A program made the translations under genes and the position numbers. A stretch of DNA of 34,745 nt from an uncultured Holophagaceae bacterium (lineage in GTDB: Bacteria; Acidobacteriota; Holophagae; Holophagales; Holophagaceae), in the NCBI GenBank assembly GCA_903839205.1, contig CAIMBM010000080.1, positions 1 to 34,745 of the forward strand, given 5' to 3'. Shown one piece after another: positions 25,256-33,208 of the stretch (the stretch's first letter is position 1; every line of letters starts with the position of its first letter). Under the pieces are notes generated by a model, which was not told where the DNA came from, did no database searches, and worked only from the letters and a program-made list of their open reading frames with translations.

Positions 25256-25447
25256 CTAGCAGGCCTTGAGGACCTTGCCCGCCTGGATGCAGGAGGTGCA
25301 GACGCGCAGGCGCTTGGGGGCGCCGCCCACCAGGGCGCGGACCCGCTGGATGTTGGGATTCCACCGGCGCTTGGTGATGTTGTTGGAGTGGGAGACATTG
25401 TTCCCGAACTGGGGCTTCTTACCGCAAATTTCGCACTGACGGGACAT
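25256..25447 (-). CDS. rpmB: 50S ribosomal protein L28
   Basis: L28 is a small protein of the large ribosomal subunit. The 63-residue sequence [20 protein letters not shown], then [14 protein letters not shown] and [18 protein letters not shown], is typical. It keeps both CxxC pairs (C5/C8 and CTSC), so it is the zinc-binding form. GAGG stands upstream of the ATG at 25447. It is a lone gene with its own terminator, as often seen for rpmB. Confidence 0.96.
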   Translation of the reverse strand: MSRQCEICGKKPQFGNNVSHSNNITKRRWNPNIQRVRALVGGAPKRLRVCTSCIQAGKVLKAC

Positions 25448-25581
25448 GGGAACCTCACGAACCAAAGGTGAAAACAGCCAAGAGAACCAGTGTAGCCAAG
25501 CCCCGGCATTTCGCAAGGGGAAAGGCCTTGCGCAGCGCCACCGCTCCTGGCCAGCATAGCCCCGTCACTCCGGGAACCGCC

Positions 25582-26415
25582 ATGGACCTTCGCCTCTGGG
25601 CCCTCGCCTTCACCGTGCTGGACTGGACCGAACGCCAGAAGGCCGAGTGCTGGGCCGCCCTCGAATCCGGGGACCAGCCCAGACTGGGCCCGGAGCAGGC
25701 CCAGGCCCTGGCCCGCCTGGGCTCCGACCTGCCCCGCCGCCAGCGGGAGGCCCAGGACCACGGCGCCCGCCTCCTGCTGCCGGGGGATCCCGGAGTGGAG
25801 GACCTGCTGGCGCCCCTGCCCTACCCCGTGGCCCTGTGGGTGCGCGGGACCCTGCCGCCGCCGGGGCCCCGGCTCGCCATCGTGGGCAGCCGCCAGGCCA
25901 GCCCCCGGGGTCTGGCCCGCACCCGGGCCTGGGCCAAGGCGCTCACCCAGGCCGGGGTGGCCGTGCTTTCGGGCCTGGCCCGGGGCATTGACGGGGCCGC
26001 CCACGAAGGCGCCCTGGGGGCGGGGCCCACCTGGGGTGTGCTGGGCTCGGGGCTGGGCCACCCCTATCCGCCCGAGCACCGGCCCCTCATGGCCCGCATG
26101 GTGGAGGCCGGCGGGGGGGTGCTCACGCCCTTCCCCCCGGAAGCGCCGCCCCTCAAGTGGCATTTCCCCCGGCGGAACTGGCTGCTGGCGGCCTGGACGG
26201 ACGGCGTGCTGGTCCCCGAGGCGCGCCTGAGGTCCGGCTCCCTGGTCACGGCCCGCCTGGCCCTGGACCTGGGCAAGGAACTCTGGGTCTGCCCGGGGGC
26301 CCCGGAAGATTCTTCTGCCGAAGGTCCCAATGCGCTGCTAAGAGAAGGGGCCGCACGGGCTTGTCTTTCTCCCAAGGACCTTATTGAGGACCTCGGCCTC
26401 GCACGGAGCCCTTGA
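25582..26415 (+). CDS. dprA: DNA-processing protein DprA (short form)
   Basis: DprA binds incoming single-stranded DNA and loads RecA during natural transformation. The Rossmann-like core is clear: LAIVGSRQASPRGLARTRAW, VLSGLARGIDGAAHEGAL, GVLGSGLGHPYPPEH, FPRRNWLLAAWTDGVLVPEARLRSGSLVTARLALDLGKELWVCPG. At 277 residues it is shorter than many DprA proteins (about 360): the C-terminal winged-helix domain is absent. ATG at 25582 follows GGGAA. topA follows about 150 bp downstream, the common dprA-topA order. Presence of dprA suggests, but does not prove, competence. Confidence 0.9.
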   Translation: MDLRLWALAFTVLDWTERQKAECWAALESGDQPRLGPEQAQALARLGSDLPRRQREAQDHGARLLLPGDPGVEDLLAPLPYPVALWVRGTLPPPGPRLAIVGSRQASPRGLARTRAWAKALTQAGVAVLSGLARGIDGAAHEGALGAGPTWGVLGSGLGHPYPPEHRPLMARMVEAGGGVLTPFPPEAPPLKWHFPRRNWLLAAWTDGVLVPEARLRSGSLVTARLALDLGKELWVCPGAPEDSSAEGPNALLREGAARACLSPKDLIEDLGLARSP

Positions 26416-26440
26416 CAAACCTCCGCCCCCAGGTTCCATC
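26412..26440 (+). promoter_or_regulatory. Possible -35 element of a topA promoter
   Basis: A perfect TTGACA (26412-26417) overlaps the dprA stop codon, 148 bases before the topA start. The region where a -10 box should lie (about 26435) is only a weak match, so an independent topA promoter is possible but poorly supported. Confidence 0.2.
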
Positions 26441-26564
26441 CTTAGGGGCCGTTCAGGGCAGACAGCGATTTTCTGGCAGCCCTGTGACGGCGCCTTATGC
26501 CGCCCCTCCCTTTCAGACGAAAAAAGTGTTCAGGGAAGGCGGCTTAGCCCCCGGGGAGTGACCA

Positions 26565-29102
26565 GTGAGCAAGAAGTCGAACGACGACGCAACGAGTGCC
26601 GCGGATCCCAGCGAAGCGACCAAGCGGGGCCTGAAGCTCGTGATCGTCGAAAGTCCCTCCAAGGCCAAGACCATCACCAAGTACCTGGGCAAGGGCTTCA
26701 AGGTCATGGCCTCCGTGGGCCACATCCGGGACCTGCCGCGCAAACTCGGCGTGGACATCGAGAACGGCTTCCAGGAAGAGTACGAGATCAGCCCCGCCAA
26801 GGAAAAAGTGGTGCGGGAGCTGCGGGCCGCCGCCAAGTCCGCCTCGGAGCTGGTGCTGGCCACGGACCCTGACCGCGAGGGGGAGGCCATCAGCTGGCAC
26901 CTGCTGGAGGCCATCAAGCCCCCCAAGAGCCTGCCCGTGAGCCGGGTCCTCTTCAACGAGATCACGGCCACGGGCATCCAGAAGGCCATGGCCGCGCCCA
27001 CGGTCATCAATAAGAAGCTCGTGGACGCCCAGCGGGCCCGCCGCGTGCTGGACCGGCTGGTGGGCTACAAGGTGAGCCAGGTGCTCTGGGACAAGGTGCG
27101 CCGCGGGCTCTCCGCGGGCCGCGTGCAGAGCGTGGCCGTGCGCATCATCGTGGACCGGGAGCGGGAGATCCTGGCCTTCAACCCCGTCGAGTACTGGGTG
27201 CTGAAGGGCAGGTTCGCCGCCAAGCTGCCCCCCACCTTCTGGATGAAGCTGGTGAAGCTGGGCGGGCAGCCGTTACAGCTAGGCAACAAGGAGACCAAGC
27301 GCCGCATCGGCGACGCCAAGGAGGCCCAGGACCTGAAGGCCAGGCTGGAAAAGGCGGAGTACAAGGTCACGGGCCTGGAGACCAAGGAGAAGAAGCGCAA
27401 CCCGGCCGCCCCCTTCACCACGGCCAAGCTGCAGCAGGAGTCGGCCCAGAAGCTCAAGATGAGCGTGAGCCGCACCATGCAGAACGCCCAGCGGCTTTAC
27501 GAGGGCGCCGACTTCGGCGAGGGGCCCGTGGGCCTCATCACCTACATGCGCACCGACTCGCCCCGCCTGGCCCCCGAGGCCGTGGAGGCGACCCGGGACT
27601 TCATCGCGAAGAAGTACGGGAAGGAATACCTGCCCGCCAAGGCCCGCGTGTACCTGGGCAAGGCCGGGGCCCAGGACGCCCACGAGGCCATCCGCCCCAC
27701 GGACATCACGCGCACGCCCGAATCGCTGCGGGGCCACCTGGAGCCAGACCAGTTCCGGCTCTACGCCCTCATCTGGCGGCGCACCATGGCCTGCCAGATG
27801 GAGGCCGCCCGCTTCGACGAGACCGTGGTCCAGACCGAGGCCCAGGCGGGCAAGGACCTGGCCCTCTTCGAGGCCAAGGGCGAGATCGAGCGCTTCGCGG
27901 GCTGGCTGGCGGTCTACCGCACGGACAAGACCGAGGTGGACGCCGAGGCCATCACCGACGCCGCCAAGCTCCCGGACGAGGAGGAGGAGGACGAGGAGCT
28001 GCTCCCGGCCCTCAAGCTGGGCGAGGCCCTGAAGCTCGAGAAGCTGGACGCGGAACAGCAGGCCACCAAGCCCCCCGCCCGCTTCAACGAGGCCACCCTG
28101 GTGAAGGAGCTGGAGGAGGACGGCATCGGCCGGCCGTCGACCTACGCCAGCATCATCAGCACCATCCTGGATAGGGACTACGTGAAGAAGCACGAGGGCC
28201 GCTTCAAGCCCACGGACTTAGGGATGACGGTGACCGAGCTGCTGCTCCAGGGCTTCCACGACCTCATGGACCCCAAGTACACGTCAGGCATGGAGGCCAA
28301 CCTCGACCACATCGAGGAGGGCAGGCTCACCTTCAAGAAGGCCATGACGGACTTCTACGGCCCCTTCGAGCAGGCGCTCCACGCCGCCGGGCAGGACATG
28401 CAGAACCTGAAGATCGGCGTGCCCACGGGGGAGAAGTGCCCCAAGTGCGGCGACCGGAAGAAGCACCCGGGCACCCTGCTGAAGCGCATCGGCCGCAACG
28501 GCCTCTTCGTGGGCTGCACCAACTACGGCGCCGAGGCCGAGAAGGACAAGTGCGACTACACCGCGGACCTGGAGAAGATGGAGGAGCCCGGGGACGCGCC
28601 GGAGTGCCCCCTCTGCGGCACCACGCCCATGAACCTGCGCAAGGGCCAGTGGGGCCCCTTCTGGGCCTGCCCCAACTACCCCAAGTGCAAGGGCATCGTG
28701 AAGGCCGACCCCAAGGGCATCCCCGTGCCCCCGGACGAGCCCACGGGGGAGGCGTGTCCGAATTGCGGCAAGGGCTTCGTGAAGCGGCAGGGCCGCTATG
28801 GCGAGTTCGTCTGCTGCATCGACTACCCCACCTGCAAGACCGTGAAGAAGGAGCTGCTGGCGGTGCCCTGCCCCAAGTGCGGCGGCGGCCTCAGCCCCCG
28901 CAAGACCCGCTTCGGCAAGATCTTCTACGGCTGCACCAACTACCCCAAGTGTGACTTCACCGCCTGGGACAAGCCCGTCCCCGTCACCTGCCCTTCTTGC
29001 AAGAACCCCATCATGGGCGAAAAGACCAAGAAGCCCCGGGGCAAGGACCCCATCCAAGTCCTCCTTTGCCCCAAGTGCGGGCATGAAGAGCCGATGGGCT
29101 GA
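26565..29102 (+). CDS. topA: DNA topoisomerase I
   Basis: TopA relaxes negative supercoils by cutting one strand through a 5'-phosphotyrosine. The 845-residue protein starts with a Toprim domain (LVIVESPSKAKTI, ATDPDREGEAISWHL), then has LSAGRVQSVAVR and the catalytic Tyr in GLITYMRTDSPRL. The tail carries five Cys4 zinc ribbons, the first at CPKCGDRKK and the last at CPSCKNP...CPKC, more than the three of E. coli TopA. The start is a GTG with GGGGAG 7 bases before it. The first 20 residues are polar and probably disordered. The AT-rich island begins right after its stop codon, and I see no intrinsic terminator there. Confidence 0.96.
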   Translation: MSKKSNDDATSAADPSEATKRGLKLVIVESPSKAKTITKYLGKGFKVMASVGHIRDLPRKLGVDIENGFQEEYEISPAKEKVVRELRAAAKSASELVLATDPDREGEAISWHLLEAIKPPKSLPVSRVLFNEITATGIQKAMAAPTVINKKLVDAQRARRVLDRLVGYKVSQVLWDKVRRGLSAGRVQSVAVRIIVDREREILAFNPVEYWVLKGRFAAKLPPTFWMKLVKLGGQPLQLGNKETKRRIGDAKEAQDLKARLEKAEYKVTGLETKEKKRNPAAPFTTAKLQQESAQKLKMSVSRTMQNAQRLYEGADFGEGPVGLITYMRTDSPRLAPEAVEATRDFIAKKYGKEYLPAKARVYLGKAGAQDAHEAIRPTDITRTPESLRGHLEPDQFRLYALIWRRTMACQMEAARFDETVVQTEAQAGKDLALFEAKGEIERFAGWLAVYRTDKTEVDAEAITDAAKLPDEEEEDEELLPALKLGEALKLEKLDAEQQATKPPARFNEATLVKELEEDGIGRPSTYASIISTILDRDYVKKHEGRFKPTDLGMTVTELLLQGFHDLMDPKYTSGMEANLDHIEEGRLTFKKAMTDFYGPFEQALHAAGQDMQNLKIGVPTGEKCPKCGDRKKHPGTLLKRIGRNGLFVGCTNYGAEAEKDKCDYTADLEKMEEPGDAPECPLCGTTPMNLRKGQWGPFWACPNYPKCKGIVKADPKGIPVPPDEPTGEACPNCGKGFVKRQGRYGEFVCCIDYPTCKTVKKELLAVPCPKCGGGLSPRKTRFGKIFYGCTNYPKCDFTAWDKPVPVTCPSCKNPIMGEKTKKPRGKDPIQVLLCPKCGHEEPMG

Positions 29103-29217
29103 CGACTGAATAGGCGTAAGCTCTTGCCATCTGCGACCCTCTTATGCTGCGCTCCTTATAGAAGTTGATCACCCCAAATCAGGATGCAAATGGAGCTCGA
29201 GAAGCGGGAGTGAAATT

Positions 29218-30087
29218 ATGCTAGATGAACAAATTCCTCAAGCATTAAAACTCACTCTATTCAGAATATTAGTACGCCCTACAATGCCCCTCTACCCACT
29301 TGAAATCCCTCGCGAAGAAATCATTAAAACTGCAGCAACAGCGCCCTTATCATTAAAAACCAGAAAAAATTCGACATGGAAAATTGGAAACGTTAGGATT
29401 GAAGAGCAATACATTTATTTAAGAATTGGAAGAATAAGGCTTGATCATCAATCAATATTAGATTCAACCGGTGATTTCGTTGATACAGAAAATGAAGTCG
29501 CACCTTATTCACACGTATTTATTAATACAGCAATTGGTATCTGCTCAATTTCAAGAAATGTTGATTTATCATATTTAACAGAAAGTATATCAATCGTCCT
29601 TACTAAATTATTGAATGAATCATTGAATAGACGCGATATTGCCGCTGAAATCGAATTAGAACCCATTAAAGATCCCATTGAATTCATTATAAAACTACAA
29701 TCAGCACATCTTGTCACCAAATTATGGGTCACAGTCAAACGGCCAAACCCTTTGGATGTAAATCGGGATTTTACACTGCCAACTTCCAGGGTTCTTGAGG
29801 AGCTTAATGGCGATGAATCCACTACTGGGTGGAGTGGCAACGCATTGAATGTTAGACAACCAGGTGTGGTGGATATCATCAATTCTGCTGCCACTACTGG
29901 TGGCAATGCCGGGGCCACCATAAAAAAGAATTCGAACTCACCGCTACTGCCAATTACGATGACCTCAAACCTCGCGAGGTTAGGGACCTTTTCCAGAGAG
30001 TCTATTCGCAATATATTTAATGAAATTTCTGAATCCTACAATCAAATCCGCACCAGAGGCCGAAATAATGACTCAGGCCCCGAGTAA
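29218..30087 (+). CDS. Unrecognised 289-aa soluble protein, first gene of an AT-rich two-gene cassette
   Basis: I do not recognise this protein. It has no signal peptide or TM helix. The first half (RILVRPTMPLYPLEIPREEI, then YIYLRIGRIRLDHQSI, VAPYSHVFINTAIGICSISR) looks like mixed alpha/beta. The middle holds LSYLTESISIVLTKLLNESLNRRDIAAEIELEPI, then IIKLQSAHLVTKLWVTVKRPNP, and a Gly/Asn/Ser-rich segment (SAATTGGNAGATIKK) leads to the end. The ATG has GGGAG about 8 bases upstream. Base use is unlike the neighbours: 16 G/C out of 60 at 29401-29460, with many AT-ending codons. The second gene overlaps its last 20 bases, so the two proteins probably work together. Position after topA, composition and debris downstream suggest horizontal transfer. 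A defence or toxin-like role is a guess from context only. Confidence 0.8.
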   Translation: MLDEQIPQALKLTLFRILVRPTMPLYPLEIPREEIIKTAATAPLSLKTRKNSTWKIGNVRIEEQYIYLRIGRIRLDHQSILDSTGDFVDTENEVAPYSHVFINTAIGICSISRNVDLSYLTESISIVLTKLLNESLNRRDIAAEIELEPIKDPIEFIIKLQSAHLVTKLWVTVKRPNPLDVNRDFTLPTSRVLEELNGDESTTGWSGNALNVRQPGVVDIINSAATTGGNAGATIKKNSNSPLLPITMTSNLARLGTFSRESIRNIFNEISESYNQIRTRGRNNDSGPE

Positions 30088-30730
30088 TAATTTAAATAGG
30101 AATTTCAGTTTCTGGGCTTGGCTGATCAGGAAAGGCCTTCCTTCATTTTTCGATGGATGGTTATTATTCCATTTAATAATTGGATTTATATTCCAACATT
30201 TTCTAAAAATGCCGTTATTCGAATTAGCTTGGAAATTAATAATTCCATTTGCAGCAATTCTTGTAGCAATAGTTTTTGCATGGTCAGGGAACATTTCAAC
30301 CCTACTACAAACCAATGAAATGGATGAAGTTCGAAAGTATAACAATTTTGATATATATATTAATTATGTATTTAATTTTCAATTAGTTACTCTTGTGAAT
30401 TTATCTTTAATCATTACTTGGTCTTTACTGGGCTTAGATCCATTTAAAGGTGTCGTCGTCAGGCATTCAGTCTATGTAATAGGGCGTATTCTTGTTTTTG
30501 CCTTCACAAGCATTGCTATTCGAGAATGTTGGACCATGATTTTACGTCTACAATTACATCTAATTCAAGCAGCAATAATAAGAGATAGCAAACCGAGGTC
30601 AAAACCAAAAACAGCATTTTTTCTATCTCAATGGCCCTACTTTGCTCATAAATCCAGAAGAGAGCCCACTCCACCGCCATTTCCGGTCTTACCGAGTAAG
30701 CCTTCGGTGCCTGGTTCTACGGAAAGATAA
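30068..30730 (+). CDS. Unrecognised four-TM membrane protein, second gene of the cassette
   Basis: This 220-residue protein has four likely TM helices at about 26-46, 52-73, 100-123 and 135-155, with a short soluble N-terminus and a basic, proline-rich C-terminal tail (SRREPTPPPFPVLPSKPS). Charged stretches between TM2 and TM3 (TNEMDEVRKYNNFD) suggest a cytoplasmic loop. No transporter, kinase or channel signature is seen. ATG at 30068 follows AGAGG and overlaps the first gene; an in-frame ATG at 30020 would extend it by 16 residues. It is even more AT-rich (11 G/C of 60 at 30361-30420). A small multi-TM protein translated together with a soluble partner resembles sensor/effector pairs in several phage-defence modules, but no specific family can be named. 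Confidence 0.78.
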   Translation: MTQAPSNNLNRNFSFWAWLIRKGLPSFFDGWLLFHLIIGFIFQHFLKMPLFELAWKLIIPFAAILVAIVFAWSGNISTLLQTNEMDEVRKYNNFDIYINYVFNFQLVTLVNLSLIITWSLLGLDPFKGVVVRHSVYVIGRILVFAFTSIAIRECWTMILRLQLHLIQAAIIRDSKPRSKPKTAFFLSQWPYFAHKSRREPTPPPFPVLPSKPSVPGSTER

Positions 30731-30735
30731 ATTGG

Positions 30736-30816
30736 CCACAGATAGACACAGATGAACACAGATCCGAATCCGGGGGGCCCGTTCTAGAATCCGTGTTCAT
30801 CCGCGTTCATCCGTGG
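30736..30816. repeat. Imperfect inverted repeat with 28-nt arms (REP-like)
   Basis: The left arm (30736-30763, starting CCACAGATAGACACAGATGA) and right arm (30789-30816, ending TTCATCCGTGG) match as inverted copies with about 6 mismatches. Each arm is itself built of 10-base units of the GATRRACACR type. The 25-base spacer is GC-rich. Elements of the CCACAGATGAACACAGAT kind are scattered between genes in many bacterial genomes; here it marks the right side of the AT-rich island, only 5 bases past the stop of its second gene. Confidence 0.8.
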
Positions 30817-30838
30817 TTCAAACCTTGTTTCCTCACCC

Positions 30839-30955
30839 CTACACGATGGACCTGAGTAGCCGCTTGATCTGATCGGGGTGTAGTTGGTTCTGCCCGGCCA
30901 GGAGGGTCCGGAGCAGGCCCAGGGATTCGGGCCCCCGCTCGGTGGGCTGGCCGGT
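30839..30955 (-). pseudogene. C-terminal fragment of a DinB-family gene
   Basis: Reading the minus strand to the TAG at 30839-30841 gives TERGPESLGLLRTLLAGQN, then LHPDQIKRLLRSIV and stop. This matches the last 38 or so residues of the intact DinB-family gene at 33714-34241 (SERGPESLGLVRTMLAGHD, LHLDQMQRLLMAIV), and the DNA is clearly related (for example GAGGCCCAGGGATTCGGGCC-type stretch shared with one change). Similarity stops abruptly near 30955 and no N-terminal part is found upstream. It is a remnant of a second copy, probably cut when the adjacent DNA was inserted or lost. Confidence 0.8.
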
Positions 30956-31000
30956 AATTCAAGGTGTCGGCTATACCAACTTTCAAAGATGAAAGATGTA

Positions 31001-31103
31001 GGTAAGCGGAGGAGAGCAGAGGCACGGAGGAAAGCGGAGAAAGGCGGGGTTCGCCTGCCGCTTTGCCTCCGCTCTCCTCAGCATTTCCGCTCTCCTCCGC
31101 TTT
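31001..31103. repeat. Long imperfect inverted repeat of GCGGAGGA-type units
   Basis: The left arm (31001-31046, starting GTAAGCGGAGGAGAGCAGAG) and right arm (31057-31103, ending CTCTCCTCCGCTTTC) are inverted copies of about 46 nt with scattered mismatches, joined by a 10-base loop. Each arm is a run of AGCGGAG/GAAAGCGGAG units. It could fold into a long hairpin in RNA from either strand. A smaller perfect hairpin CTTTCA-AAGA-TGAAAG (30979-30994) sits just before it. The element lies about 110 bases before the YbaK gene. Confidence 0.75.
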
Positions 31104-31213
31104 CTGAATTCCTTCCCCGGTTGCATCCATTCGATCCCTGTCAGTCATCAATTCGTGGCTTTCGGGTCGGCTCGAACCCATCCTTGGTTCGCTTTCGTTC
31201 CGAGGAGGCTGCC

Positions 31214-31669
31214 ATGCCTACGACGAGGCTGAAGGAGTTCCTGAAGGACAACCGGGTGGCCTACCAGGTCATCCCGCACACGCCGGCCTACACGGCCAAG
31301 ACCGTGGCCGGGGCCGCCCACATCCCCCGGCGGGAGATGGCCAAGACCGTGGTGGTGAAGCTGGACCACCACCTGGCCCTGGCGGTGGTGCCCGCCAACC
31401 GGGAGGTGAACCTGGAGGCCCTGCGCCAGGCCGCGGGCGCCGACACCGCGGAGCTGGCCCAGGAGCGCGAGTTCCGGGGCGACTTCCCCGAATGCGAGGC
31501 CGGGGCCATGCCGCCCTTCGGCAACCTCTACGGCCTGGCGGTCTACGTGGAGCCGCACCTGGCGGAGGACGCCCTCATCGCCTTCAACGCCGGCAACCAC
31601 ACCGAAGTGGTCCGCATGGCCTACAAGGACTTCGAGCGCCTGGCCCATCCCACGCTCGTGGACATGTAG
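31214..31669 (+). CDS. YbaK/EbsC-type aminoacyl-tRNA deacylase
   Basis: Members of this family hydrolyse mischarged tRNAs (for example Cys-tRNAPro or Ala-tRNAPro) in trans. The 151-residue sequence has the typical core: YQVIPHTPAYTAKTVAGAAH, then EMAKTVVVKLD with the conserved Lys, LAVVPANREVNLEAL, and the C-terminal GAMPPFGNLYGLAVYV followed by IAFNAGNHTEVVRMAYKDFERL. ATG at 31214 has AGGAGG 5 bases upstream. It is a lone gene; the insertion-prone DNA ends about 110 bases before it. Which tRNA it edits cannot be told; the sequence is closest in style to the stand-alone, not the ProRS-fused, forms. Confidence 0.9.
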   Translation: MPTTRLKEFLKDNRVAYQVIPHTPAYTAKTVAGAAHIPRREMAKTVVVKLDHHLALAVVPANREVNLEALRQAAGADTAELAQEREFRGDFPECEAGAMPPFGNLYGLAVYVEPHLAEDALIAFNAGNHTEVVRMAYKDFERLAHPTLVDM

Positions 31670-31844
31670 GGAAGCTCTGCCAGGGATAATAGGCGGATGG
31701 GGGATGGGCCCGGGGACGGCCTCCCCGGGAACCGTCCCCCACCCGGCAATGCCGCGCCCCAGGGCCTTCACGGCCCCAAGGCGGGTGGGGGCGGTTACAT
31801 TCACCTATTCGGCATCCACGCCATCACCCACCAGGTAGCGCCCC

Positions 31845-32039
31845 ATGGACAAGCACACCCAGCAGCAGCTCATCGGCCTCGTGGTGCTGCTCATCGGCCT
31901 GGCGCACCAGGTCTGGCCTTCCCAGCTGGCCGAGATCAACCGCCAGCGGGCCTTGTTCATCTACCCGTCCTCCGCGCTCGGCGTGCGCATCCTGGGGGCC
32001 TTCCTGTTCCTCTTCGGCCTGCTCGCGGTCCTCACCTGA
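31845..32039 (+). CDS. Small two-TM membrane protein, 64 aa
   Basis: MDKHTQQQLIGLVVLLIGLA begins the first TM helix; VRILGAFLFLFGLLAVLT is the second, with a short polar loop (SQLAEINRQRALFIYP) between. Both ends face the same side. No family is recognised. AGGTAG lies upstream of the ATG. The codon pattern is normal for the region, and it is followed at 52 bp by another gene on the same strand, so it may be the first of a small transcript. Confidence 0.65.
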   Translation: MDKHTQQQLIGLVVLLIGLAHQVWPSQLAEINRQRALFIYPSSALGVRILGAFLFLFGLLAVLT

Positions 32040-32090
32040 ACCCGTCGCTCGGGGCCGCTCTGCTTCCCCCAACCCACTCGGAGCCTAGGC

Positions 32091-32675
32091 ATGGATGGCA
32101 GGCTGATCCCCACCGCCGCGGGTCTCGCCGCCGGGTATTTCATCCTGCGCCGCCTGGCCCGGTCGAGGGCCACCCGCATGAAATCACCCACCATCGGGTT
32201 CCTGGACCTCTCCGGGGGGGAATGCCGGGCCCAGCTGGAGGAGGACAGGACCCTCCTCGGACCGCTCTTCACCTCCTGCCGGGAAAGCCCCTCCGCACCC
32301 CCTCCCTGCACGGTCCTGTTCCTCTACGGCCGCTTCGGGGCGGACGGCACCCTCGAGGGCAGCGGCGCCGGCCTGCGCGACCTGATCCGCGATTCCGGGG
32401 CCCTGGTGGCGGTGGTGGCCTCCGAAAACCCCGAAGCCCACTGCCTGGCCGCCGTCAGGAAGAAGGGGCCGGGCCGCGCCAACCTGGTGCTGACCCTCGA
32501 CCGCAGGGGACCGCTCTTCCCGCAGTTCTTCTTCCAATTGTTCAGCCTCATGAAGCAGGGGATTCCCATGCCCAAGGCCTGGGTGAGGCTCGCCCCCCAG
32601 GTGCCCGACGGCCAAGGCCCCCCCTGCCCGGAGACGTTCCTGGTCTGCGAGGCCGGACCCCTTGCCTTCCGCTGA
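32091..32675 (+). CDS. Hypothetical 194-aa protein with N-terminal hydrophobic segment
   Basis: I do not recognise this protein. It starts MDGRLIPTAAGLAAGYFILRR, which could be a short membrane anchor, then runs as a soluble alpha/beta domain: PTIGFLDLSGGECRAQLEED, TVLFLYGRFGADGTLEGSG, GLRDLIRDSGALVAVVASENP, ANLVLTLDRRGPLFPQFFFQLFSLMKQGIPMPKAWVRLAPQ. The strand-helix alternation suggests a Rossmann-like or flavodoxin-like fold, but no active site can be named. It lies 51 bp after the two-TM gene and 89 bp before the DUF962 gene. Confidence 0.65.
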   Translation: MDGRLIPTAAGLAAGYFILRRLARSRATRMKSPTIGFLDLSGGECRAQLEEDRTLLGPLFTSCRESPSAPPPCTVLFLYGRFGADGTLEGSGAGLRDLIRDSGALVAVVASENPEAHCLAAVRKKGPGRANLVLTLDRRGPLFPQFFFQLFSLMKQGIPMPKAWVRLAPQVPDGQGPPCPETFLVCEAGPLAFR

Positions 32676-32764
32676 CGGGAGGTCCCGGGGCCGCGCCCGG
32701 GACCGGTACGCTACAGTCGTGGGGCTCCGATGCCCCGCCGGCCTCGTTCTCCTTCGGAGGGCCC

Positions 32765-33076
32765 ATGAGAGACGATCCGTCCTTCCGGACCTTCGGCGAT
32801 TTCTATCCCTTCTACCTCAGCGAACACGCCAACCGGACCTCCCGCAGGCTGCATTTCACCGGAACCAGCCTTGGCGCCGGGCTGGTCCTCGCGGCCCTGG
32901 CCACGGGCCGGTGGTGGCTCCTCCCGGTGGCGCTGGTCCAGGGCTACGCCTTCGCCTGGGTGGGCCACTTCTGCTTCGAGCGCAACCGGCCCGCGACCTT
33001 CCGCCATCCCTGGTTCAGCTTCAGGGGGGATTGGCGGCTGTGGTGGGACCTTCTGACGGGCCGGGCCCGGTTCTGA
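32765..33076 (+). CDS. DUF962 (Mpo1-like) membrane protein
   Basis: The 103-residue sequence has the family start FGDFYPFYLSEHANRTSRRLHFTGT (Phe..Tyr..His..Arg..His pattern), then TM helices LGAGLVLAALATG and WWLLPVALVQGYAFAWVGHF, and ends with NRPATFRHPWFSFRGDWRLWWDLL, matching the DUF962 core. Yeast Mpo1, a member, is an iron-dependent dioxygenase acting on 2-hydroxy fatty acids; the conserved His residues (EHANRTS, RRLHF, WVGHF) are kept here, so a similar reaction is possible. GGAGG lies 4 bases before the ATG at 32765. It has no clear partner. Confidence 0.85.
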   Translation: MRDDPSFRTFGDFYPFYLSEHANRTSRRLHFTGTSLGAGLVLAALATGRWWLLPVALVQGYAFAWVGHFCFERNRPATFRHPWFSFRGDWRLWWDLLTGRARF

Positions 33077-33208
33077 AGACCGGCTCGCTTGATTCACCGG
33101 GGCTCAAGGGCTCGGGAAGGGACGCCCCCTAGGTAATCGACCCTATTGTCGGGATTGACCCAGGAGCCGACGCTTGGGGGGTCGGTCAGCTCTCCCATGG
33201 GGGTCGTC

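Noticed and set aside
30736..30816. CRISPR-like short regular units
   Set aside because: Units are only about 10 bases, contiguous, with no spacers and arranged as an inverted pair.
29103..31213. Prophage or integrated plasmid
   Set aside because: No integrase, transposase, tRNA attachment site, replication or structural phage gene is visible; only two cargo genes are present.
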